Below, one piece after another: positions 43,844-49,455 of a stretch of 49,455 bases of DNA (within the stretch, counting starts at the first letter, position 1; every line of letters starts with the position of its first letter). The DNA is taken from positions 1-49,455 of the forward strand of contig JAGVUA010000007.1 in NCBI GenBank assembly GCA_019136545.1. Direction: 5' to 3'. The notes below the pieces were generated by a model. The model was not told the DNA's origin, did no database searches, and saw only the letters and a program-made list of their open reading frames with translations. Source of the stretch: Betaproteobacteria bacterium (GTDB taxonomy: Bacteria; Pseudomonadota; Gammaproteobacteria; Burkholderiales; Rhodocyclaceae). The translations under genes were made by a program, and so were the position numbers.

Positions 43844-44387
43844 CGAAAGCTCCGCGCGAGCGCATGGCCAGCGCCGACTCGGTGGCGGCGGCCTGCGTCT
43901 TGTCCATCAACGCGATGCCCTGCGCGGCGGCGTGGCGGGCGCGGTCGACCAGCCGCGGCGGCGCCGGGCTGCGGCTGGCGAAGGCGAGCGCGAAGTCCTT
44001 GACGATGCGCTCGAAGGCGCGCAGCTGGCCGAGCGTGAGCGTGGCGACGAAAGTCAGTGTCGGCGACACGCCGATGGCCGCGACGACATCGACGCGGGCG
44101 GCGAACCAGATGCCGAGGAAGACCAGCAGCAGCACGCGCAGGTTCACCAGCAGCAGATAGTGCGGATTGAAATCGCCGCGCCAGAGCGCGACGGCGGCGT
44201 AGCCGAGGCTGACCGTCAGGTTGAAGGCCAGGATGGCCAGGAGCGTGCGCTTGAGCAGCCGCCAGCGGTCGCGGCCGGCGGCAGCGAGGGCGAGCGCCAG
44301 CGCCGCGGCGAGAAGAGCAGGCGCATGGACGAAGGTCGCCGCGACGACGGCTACGAGGTAGGCGACGAGCCAGCAGCGCGGATTCAT
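43836..44387 (-). CDS. nikQ: ECF nickel transporter transmembrane subunit NikQ (CbiQ-like)
   Basis: 183 residues, shorter than many CbiQ proteins. Four to five hydrophobic helices and the coupling-type segment LRAFERIVKDFALAFASRSP support the assignment. It connects the NikM substrate subunit to the ATPase. It overlaps nikM as ATGA. The repeat-like sequence at 44049-44073 (minus-strand gene, plus-strand repeat) lies within it and encodes native-looking residues. Confidence 0.85.
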   Translation of the reverse strand: MNPRCWLVAYLVAVVAATFVHAPALLAAALALALAAAGRDRWRLLKRTLLAILAFNLTVSLGYAAVALWRGDFNPHYLLLVNLRVLLLVFLGIWFAARVDVVAAIGVSPTLTFVATLTLGQLRAFERIVKDFALAFASRSPAPPRLVDRARHAAAQGIALMDKTQAAATESALAMRSRGAFDA

Positions 44388-45025
44388 GAACACCACTTTC
44401 TTGACCGCGCGTAGCGCCAGATCGGTACCGTTAGCGCCGCTTCGCCGATGCCGATGACGAGGTGCGGCAGCAGCACTGCCGGCAGCGTGATCTCGATGCC
44501 AAAGGGAAAGAACAGCGGCGTGCCGTCCGGCTGGTGGGCGATGAGCGGCTGGCTGCCGAGCACCAGCGCGACGACGATGGCGGACAGCACCACCGAGAGC
44601 CAGGCTGCGATGGCGACCGCCGCCGTCTCGTTGAAGCGCGCCAGCAGCGACTTCGTGGCGACGGCCACCGTCGCGCCGATCAGGCCCATGGCTAGCGCGT
44701 TGATGGGCAGCGTCGTGACGCCGCCGGCGCCGAACAGCAGCGCCTGCAACAGCAGCACCAGCGAGTAGGCGAGGAAGGCCAGGCGGACGCCGAAGATCAG
44801 CGCCAGCAGCGCGACGCCGAGCATGTGGCCGGACGTGCCGCCCGGCACCGGCACCATCACCAGGCCGAGGCCGTAGGCGAGCGCGGTGAGCATGGCCAGG
44901 CGCGGCACGGTGGTCTCGTCGAGCCGCTCGCGCAGGCCGCGCGCGGCCCACGCCCAGGCGCCGGCGGCGACGGCGTAGGCGGGCAGGTAGGTCTGCGGCG
45001 CGAGAAAGCCGTCGGGGATGTGCAT
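44384..45025 (-). CDS. nikM: ECF nickel transporter substrate-binding membrane subunit NikM (CbiM-like)
   Basis: 213 residues beginning MHIPDGFLAPQTYLPAYAV. The N-terminal Met-His-Ile-Pro-Asp-Gly is the metal-binding signature of CbiM/NikM. GGTSGHMLG and GGVTTLPINALAMG are further conserved motifs. It is preferred as nickel rather than cobalt transport because nikK and nikL are in the operon, NikR is encoded nearby, and no cobalamin genes or riboswitch are seen. It overlaps the barrel gene stop by one base. Confidence 0.92.
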   Translation of the reverse strand: MHIPDGFLAPQTYLPAYAVAAGAWAWAARGLRERLDETTVPRLAMLTALAYGLGLVMVPVPGGTSGHMLGVALLALIFGVRLAFLAYSLVLLLQALLFGAGGVTTLPINALAMGLIGATVAVATKSLLARFNETAAVAIAAWLSVVLSAIVVALVLGSQPLIAHQPDGTPLFFPFGIEITLPAVLLPHLVIGIGEAALTVPIWRYARSRKWCS

Positions 45026-46020
45026 CAGAACAGCACCGAGCCGGAAATGACGAAGCGATACTTTTCCTTGCCTTCGCTGCCCTGCTGCTGACCGCGTTCG
45101 TTGAGCCGCGTCCACACGGGTGTCTTGATGCCGACGGCGAAGCTGGTGCCGCCCTTGTAGAGCCGCAGGCCGGGCAGCAGATAGAGCATCCTGCCGCCCG
45201 TTGCTTCGGTGCCGACGCCGTTCTCGACGTCGCGACCAATCTTCAAGTACTGCGCCTCGATGATGCTGTCGAGGCGGAAGCGGTTGTCCGCATCGGCGAA
45301 CAGCCGCTGCGCGAGACTGCCGTTGAGCCGGGTCTCGGTGCCGAAGCGCAGCCGGTTGCCGTCGGCATAGACGTATTCCTTGAAGCGAATCGCCGAGGCT
45401 TCCAGATTGAAGGTGAGGTCGCGGCTTAATTGCTTGGTGGCCGTGAAACCGAGCGAGTACGAGGGCCGGCCGAAACCGAGCGACTTGCCGGGGTCGATGC
45501 TGCCGTCGGCGAGCCGATGATTGGCGTCGCCGGTCGGCAGCGTACCGCCGCCGAAGACCGTGAAGTGCCAGTCCTCCAGGTCGTCGAGGCTCTCACTGGC
45601 CGGCACCCGCCGGAAGCCGTCGTCGTATTTGAAACCGATCTGGCCCATATACGAAACATCTGCCCAGCCCCGGCTGTTCAGGCCGCCCGGTTCGTCCTGC
45701 TTGATGTGGTAGGGCGCGAACAGATAGGCCGAGAACCAGGGCGTGAAGCCGTGGCCGATGCCGAGCATCCAGAACTGGCTGTAATCGGCTTCCGCGGCCG
45801 ATGGGTCGTAGGTCTTGAAGCGGGCGTCGTCGAGCTTGGCGTAAAGCAGCGTCTTGCCCTCGGGCAGCACGGCGGAACTGGCCGATTCGATCGGTGCGCC
45901 CGGCCCTTCCAACGCGGCCGCGCCGATGCCGGCGACGCCGTGGTGGGCATGGACGGAAAACGTGCCGCCGCCAAGGACACCAAGAACGCAGAGAATGACG
46001 GCAAACCTGACGCGGTTCAT
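45025..46020 (-). CDS. Predicted outer-membrane beta-barrel protein of the nickel uptake operon
   Basis: 331 residues. A signal peptide (residues 1-28, ending SVHAHH) is followed by alternating amphipathic strands and a C-terminal FVISGSVLF with terminal Phe, typical of outer-membrane barrels. It resembles the generic transporter/MetA-like barrel family. It overlaps nikL (ATGA) and nikM, so it is translated with the nickel importer; a role in bringing nickel across the outer membrane is inferred from this. Confidence 0.75.
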   Translation of the reverse strand: MNRVRFAVILCVLGVLGGGTFSVHAHHGVAGIGAAALEGPGAPIESASSAVLPEGKTLLYAKLDDARFKTYDPSAAEADYSQFWMLGIGHGFTPWFSAYLFAPYHIKQDEPGGLNSRGWADVSYMGQIGFKYDDGFRRVPASESLDDLEDWHFTVFGGGTLPTGDANHRLADGSIDPGKSLGFGRPSYSLGFTATKQLSRDLTFNLEASAIRFKEYVYADGNRLRFGTETRLNGSLAQRLFADADNRFRLDSIIEAQYLKIGRDVENGVGTEATGGRMLYLLPGLRLYKGGTSFAVGIKTPVWTRLNERGQQQGSEGKEKYRFVISGSVLF

Positions 46021-46445
46021 GGCCGCCGCTTCCCGAACAGCTGGTAGGCCCCGAACAAGGCAAGGATCAGGCCGAGCCCGAGCAGCGCCAGCGCCGTGCG
46101 ACTGGGACCGACGCCAGCGTCGATAGCGACGGCGGCATTGCCTTGCGCGGCGGGGGATGCGAACCGCAAGTCGACACCGTGGCCGTCGGCCGAAAACGCC
46201 TTCAGCCGCCACTGCCGGGCGTCGCCGGGGATGAAGACGACCCGGCCGGCGGCGTCGGTATTGCCGACCTGCGCGGGTACGTCCTTACCCTCGGGATACA
46301 ACTCGTATTTTTCATAGGCGAAGGGGCTGCCGTCGGCGTAGTTCAGCGCAATCGACACCGCATTCGTCGCCGCGATGGTGTGATGAACTTCGTGAGCGGC
46401 AACCGTGCCGGCCCAGAGGGCGATCAGGACGACGAACGTTCTCAC
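46017..46445 (-). CDS. nikL: NikL-type accessory subunit of the nickel importer
   Basis: 142 residues from a GTG overlapping the nikK stop. A signal peptide (1-18, ending TVAAHEVHH) precedes a small beta-rich domain (YADGSPFAYEKYELYPEG, GRVVFIPGD) and a C-terminal membrane helix (about 115-137). This matches the NikL component of NikKMLQO importers. The His-rich new N-terminus (HEVHH) could hold nickel. Confidence 0.8.
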   Translation of the reverse strand: MRTFVVLIALWAGTVAAHEVHHTIAATNAVSIALNYADGSPFAYEKYELYPEGKDVPAQVGNTDAAGRVVFIPGDARQWRLKAFSADGHGVDLRFASPAAQGNAAVAIDAGVGPSRTALALLGLGLILALFGAYQLFGKRRP

Positions 46446-47146
46446 TTGGCGAGCTCGAATTGCAGGATGGCGCTTCGGATCGCCACGTCGGCCTTGCCGT
46501 CGGTGAGCGGCGTCTCGACGCTGGCGGCGATCATCTGCATGCCGCCCTGGCGCAGGCGAAGCGCGATGCGGCCGTCGGCGCCGGTGGCGCCGCGGATTTC
46601 ACCGCCATAGGCGACCGGTACGCCGGCGCTCGGCTGGCCGTGGTCGGTGACGAGCACCACCAGCTTGTCGCCGGGCTTGATCGCCAGCGGATCGAGGGTC
46701 GGCGTGATCTCGAGGCCGTTTGACAGCGGCCGGTCAGCGCCCGGCCGCCAGCTGTCGATGCGCTTCACCGATTCCTCCGACAGCCAACTCTTAATTGCGC
46801 CGGCGACGTCGGCCTTGGGCACGTTCTTCGTCTCCCAAGGCGTCTTGGTCCAGTAGCCCGAGGATGCTGCGACGCGAATCGCCGCACAGTCAGCCGTCGC
46901 GGTACGCCAGGGGGCGAGCTTCGTGAGCGCCAATGGCTGCGTGCGGCCGCCGGCGTCGAGGCAGAGCGCATCCTTCACGAAAGCGGCATCGTAAGGAATC
47001 GTCTCGGCGCCGCCATGGCTGGAGTGCCCGGAATATTTATGGCCCTGGTAGAGCGTGATGCCGGTCGCTTCCCGTTCCAGCCAGAGATCGTGGGCCAGGG
47101 CGGGCAAAGCCGGCAACAAGAAGAACAGGAGCAGCGTCTGGCGCAC
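46442..47146 (-). CDS. nikK: NikK-type periplasmic subunit of the nickel importer (DUF4198)
   Basis: 234 residues from a GTG start. A signal peptide (1-18, ending LPALAHD) leaves a mature protein beginning with HDLWLERE, typical of DUF4198 proteins, where the N-terminal His takes part in metal binding. YQGHKYSGHSSHGG is another His-rich stretch. It is the first gene of the nickel operon, transcribed away from hoxV. A copy of the dispersed repeat (46885-46910, 21/26) lies within the gene on the opposite strand. Confidence 0.85.
   Translation of the reverse strand: MRQTLLLFFLLPALPALAHDLWLEREATGITLYQGHKYSGHSSHGGAETIPYDAAFVKDALCLDAGGRTQPLALTKLAPWRTATADCAAIRVAASSGYWTKTPWETKNVPKADVAGAIKSWLSEESVKRIDSWRPGADRPLSNGLEITPTLDPLAIKPGDKLVVLVTDHGQPSAGVPVAYGGEIRGATGADGRIALRLRQGGMQMIAASVETPLTDGKADVAIRSAILQFELAK
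46885..46910 (+). repeat. Copy of the dispersed 26-bp repeat within nikK
   Basis: Begins CACAGTCAGCCGTCGC and ends ACGCCAG; 21 of 26 positions match the hybD copy, on the strand opposite to nikK. Confidence 0.4.
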
Positions 47147-47160
47147 GGCGTTTGTGTACG

Positions 47161-47193
47161 GTATGAAGAGTAGGCAAGATCAGCATATCATAC
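47161..47193. promoter_or_regulatory. NikR-like operator between nikK and hoxV
   Basis: GTATGA (47161-47166) and TCATAC (47188-47193) are exactly the E. coli NikR half-sites, but 21 bp apart instead of 16. The dyad lies in the 74-bp gap between the divergent nikK and hoxV starts and may control both. Confidence 0.6.
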
Positions 47194-47220
47194 GAAACCG
47201 CTAATAGTTCATATTCGGCG

Positions 47221-48027
47221 ATGAGAGATAATTGGGCCATGACTTTCGATCCTGGCCGGGTACGGCTCTCGCTCCTGTTCGAAGGCGACCGCGTCGGCGC
47301 CGCCACGGTCGACTGCGAGCGGCCGGCCGTTGCCCGCCTGCTGCGCGGAAAGCCGGCCGAGCAGGCGGTGGCGCTGGTGCCGCTGATCTACTCGCTATGC
47401 GGCAAGGCGCAGGGCATCGCGGCGCGGGCGGCGCTGGCCGCAGCGCGCGGCCAGGCGATCACGCCGCACGTCGATGCCGAGGCCTGGGCCGAAGCCGCGC
47501 GCGAACATGCCTGGAAACTGTTCGTCGATTGGCCGCGCCAGTTGGCTTGCGAACCGGACGAGGCATTTTTCGTGCGCCTGATGCGTACCCCGTTGGATTG
47601 TCGAGGCGACCTGGCCGTCGAGTTGGCGGCGCATCCGCTGCCGGCGAAACTGCTCGGCAGCCTGGGGGACGGCGCAATAGAGGCATTTTTTGCGGCGCGG
47701 ACGGACTACCGCCTGCGCGAACTCCGCGACTGGCTGGACGACAAGCCCGGTTTGCTGGGTACGGTCAGTGCCGCATGCGTCGCCGCGGCGACCGGCGAAG
47801 CGTGCGTCGAGACGGCGCGCGGCACGCTGCGGCATCGGCTGGAGCTCGACGGCGACAGAATCGCAAACTACGTCATCACGGCGCCGACCGATCTGCATTT
47901 TGCCGCGGGAGGCGATGCGGCCGGCTGGCTAGGCAAGCTGCAAGGCCTTTCGCGCGCAGCGGCGGCGCGGCAAGCTTTGCTGCTGGTGATGGCCTTCGAC
48001 CCCTGCGTGCCGTGGGCGTGGGTTTGA
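47221..48027 (+). CDS. hoxV: HoxV/HupK-like hydrogenase large-subunit scaffold protein
   Basis: 268 residues. It resembles a reduced large subunit: YSLCGKAQGIAARAAL corresponds to the N-terminal Ni-ligand region with only one cysteine, and the C-terminus ends VMAFDPCVPWAWV with one cysteine of the usual pair. HupK/HoxV proteins of this kind hold the Fe(CN)2CO group during assembly. The start may be 47221 or the ATG at 47239. It lies away from the hyp genes, divergent from the nickel importer, with a NikR-like dyad between. Confidence 0.8.
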   Translation: MRDNWAMTFDPGRVRLSLLFEGDRVGAATVDCERPAVARLLRGKPAEQAVALVPLIYSLCGKAQGIAARAALAAARGQAITPHVDAEAWAEAAREHAWKLFVDWPRQLACEPDEAFFVRLMRTPLDCRGDLAVELAAHPLPAKLLGSLGDGAIEAFFAARTDYRLRELRDWLDDKPGLLGTVSAACVAAATGEACVETARGTLRHRLELDGDRIANYVITAPTDLHFAAGGDAAGWLGKLQGLSRAAAARQALLLVMAFDPCVPWAWV

Positions 48028-48034
48028 CGCCGGC

Positions 48035-48250
48035 TTAGGCCAGTTCGTCGGGTTCGAGCAGGCGTTCGACGACGGCGATGCGATCCTTCAGGTGCAGCTT
48101 GCGCTTCTTCATGCGCCGCAGCAGGAGCTCGTCGTAGGGCGGCGGCGCCGCTTCCAGGCGCGCGAGGGCGTCGTCGAGGTCGCGATGCTCAATCCGCAAC
48201 TCCTGGAGTTGGGCATGCAGGGCTTCGGGTTCGTCATTGGCGGGTTGCAT
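48035..48250 (-). CDS. YdcH/DUF465-family small protein
   Basis: 71 residues. The two-helix pattern HAQLQELRIEHRDLDDALARLE and LRRMKKRKLHLKDRIAVVE is typical of DUF465 proteins, which are small, helical and of unknown function. The start at MQPANDEPE matches the family length; the longer frame upstream is not needed. Unrelated to the hydrogenase genes. Confidence 0.85.
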   Translation of the reverse strand: MQPANDEPEALHAQLQELRIEHRDLDDALARLEAAPPPYDELLLRRMKKRKLHLKDRIAVVERLLEPDELA

Positions 48251-48384
48251 GGCCAGACTATGGTAGCGTTTGTCGGCGTCGAGGAGAAGCAAAATTGTAC
48301 AGGCCGCATTGACGGCGCGCACGCGGACGCCTACCATCGCGCCTTTTCGCGTGCCACCCGGGCACGGGGTTTTTTTCGAACGAC

Positions 48385-49353
48385 GTGGATCTTCCGGTTA
48401 TTTATTCCCTCATTGCCGATGACATGAAGGCGGTCGATGCCGTCATCCGGGCTCGTCTGCATTCCGAGGTCGTGCTGGTTCGCCAGGTCGCGGAGTACAT
48501 CGTTGCCGGTGGCGGCAAGCGCATGCGGCCTGCGCTGGTTCTGTTGGCAGCCCAGGCCATGGGCTATGAAGGCGCCCAGCATCACGAACTGGCGGCCGTG
48601 GTCGAGTTCATCCACACCGCCACGCTCCTGCACGACGACGTCGTCGACGAATCCGACCTGCGCCGCGGCCGCGACACCGCCAACGCCCTGTTCGGCAACG
48701 CCGCCAGCGTTCTCGTCGGCGACTTCCTCTACTCGCGCGCTTTCCAGATGATGGTCGGCGTGGGCAGCATGCGCGTCATGGAAGTTCTTGCCGACGCCAC
48801 CAACGTCATCGCCGAGGGCGAAGTCCTGCAGTTGATGAACTGCCATAACGCCGACATCGATGTCGAGGAATACCTGCAGGTCATCCGCTACAAGACGGCC
48901 AAGCTCTTCCAGGCGGCCGCCCGGCTCGGCGGCATTCTTGGCGGCGCCGACCGCGACGTCGAAGAAGGGCTGGCACGTTACGGCATGCATCTGGGCACCG
49001 CGTTCCAACTGATCGACGACGTGCTCGACTATTCGGGCGAGGAAGCCGAGACCGGCAAGCATCTTGGCGACGATCTCGCCGAAGGCAAGCCAACGCTGCC
49101 GCTGATTCATGTCCTCAAGCATGGCGCTCCGGCGCAAGCCGCCTGCGTGCGCAAGGCGATCGAGGAAGGCGGACGTGATTCATTCGCCGAGGTTCTGGCG
49201 GCAGTCAAGGCGACAGGCGCGTTGACTGCCGCGCGCGAGCATGCCCGCGCCGAGGCCGCGATGGCGGTGGACGCGATTGCGCAACTGCCCGCTTCTATTT
49301 ACAAGACGGCTCTGATAGAATTGTCGGCCTTTTCGGTGTCCCGCAAGTCGTGA
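48385..49353 (+). CDS. ispB: Polyprenyl (octaprenyl) diphosphate synthase IspB
   Basis: 322 residues from a GTG start. The two aspartate-rich motifs LLHDDVVDESD and LIDDVLDY bind the allylic diphosphate and IPP with Mg. GGGKRMRPALVLL and RYKTAKLF are further conserved sites. It makes the ubiquinone side chain, and so the quinone that HybB would reduce. Length and motifs fit IspB; chain length cannot be read with certainty. Confidence 0.94.
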   Translation: MDLPVIYSLIADDMKAVDAVIRARLHSEVVLVRQVAEYIVAGGGKRMRPALVLLAAQAMGYEGAQHHELAAVVEFIHTATLLHDDVVDESDLRRGRDTANALFGNAASVLVGDFLYSRAFQMMVGVGSMRVMEVLADATNVIAEGEVLQLMNCHNADIDVEEYLQVIRYKTAKLFQAAARLGGILGGADRDVEEGLARYGMHLGTAFQLIDDVLDYSGEEAETGKHLGDDLAEGKPTLPLIHVLKHGAPAQAACVRKAIEEGGRDSFAEVLAAVKATGALTAAREHARAEAAMAVDAIAQLPASIYKTALIELSAFSVSRKS

Positions 49354-49375
49354 CTGCGGGCGCGTATGGATAAGT

Positions 49376-49452
<77 letters not shown>

Positions 49453-49455
49453 ATA

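Noticed and set aside
43070..45025. Annotation of nikMQO as a cobalt (CbiMQO) transporter
   Set aside because: NikK, NikL, nearby NikR, the NikR-like dyad and the hydrogenase context favour nickel, and no cobalamin genes or riboswitch are seen.

Overview
The window looks like a chromosomal segment of a high-GC betaproteobacterium, most likely of the Rhodocyclaceae/Rhodocyclales type. This is inferred from gene content and family resemblance; no database was searched. About 35 kb form a hydrogen-metabolism supercluster. The rest is housekeeping and signalling.

Layout. (1) 1-11.8 kb: the end of a FliB-like flagellin N-methylase; a NarX/NarL-type kinase and regulator with a diguanylate cyclase (minus strand); acetate kinase with a MaoC-phosphotransacylase fusion (minus); and a response regulator, FecR/LysM protein and CHASE2 kinase module (minus). 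(2) 11.9-14.6 kb: a large Cache-PAS-GGDEF-EAL protein. (3) 14.6-19.7 kb (minus): hoxF-hoxU-hoxY-hoxH-hoxW, an NAD-linked soluble [NiFe] hydrogenase with its protease. (4) 19.9-25.25 kb (plus): hoxA-hoxB-hoxC-hoxJ, the H2-sensing regulatory hydrogenase, its histidine kinase and its NtrC-type regulator. (5) 25.5-39.2 kb (plus): a Hyb-type membrane hydrogenase (small subunit, HybA, HybB, large subunit), then hybD, hybG/hupF, hybE/hupJ, hypA, hypB, a truncated hypF, hypC, hypD, hypE, hypX/hoxX, an unknown 106-residue protein and nikR. (6) 39.4-43.05 kb: a HAMP-PAS-GGDEF-EAL protein, a thioesterase and an FAH-family hydrolase. (7) 43.07-47.15 kb (minus): an ECF-type nickel importer (nikK-nikL-outer-membrane barrel-nikM-nikQ-nikO), divergent from a hoxV/hupK-like scaffold gene (plus). 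(8) 48.0-49.45 kb: a YdcH-family protein, ispB-like prenyl synthase and tRNA-Pro(CGG).

How it works together (inference). HoxBC senses H2 and signals through HoxJ to HoxA. HoxA is a sigma-54-type activator, and a consensus -24/-12 promoter lies just upstream of the Hyb operon, with two near-consensus IHF sites and an upstream perfect inverted repeat. HypA-F, HypX, HoxV and the proteases HoxW and HybD mature the enzymes. NikR and NikKLMQO supply nickel.

Most notable observations: the Hyb small subunit has Pro in place of one of the four proximal-cluster cysteines; two tetrapeptide mini-ORFs, made by an 11-bp tandem duplication, sit between hoxB and hoxC; a 9-bp dyad encloses the hoxA ribosome-binding site; a 26-bp dispersed repeat lies inside several hydrogenase and nickel genes; and a NikR-like operator with unusual spacing lies between nikK and hoxV.
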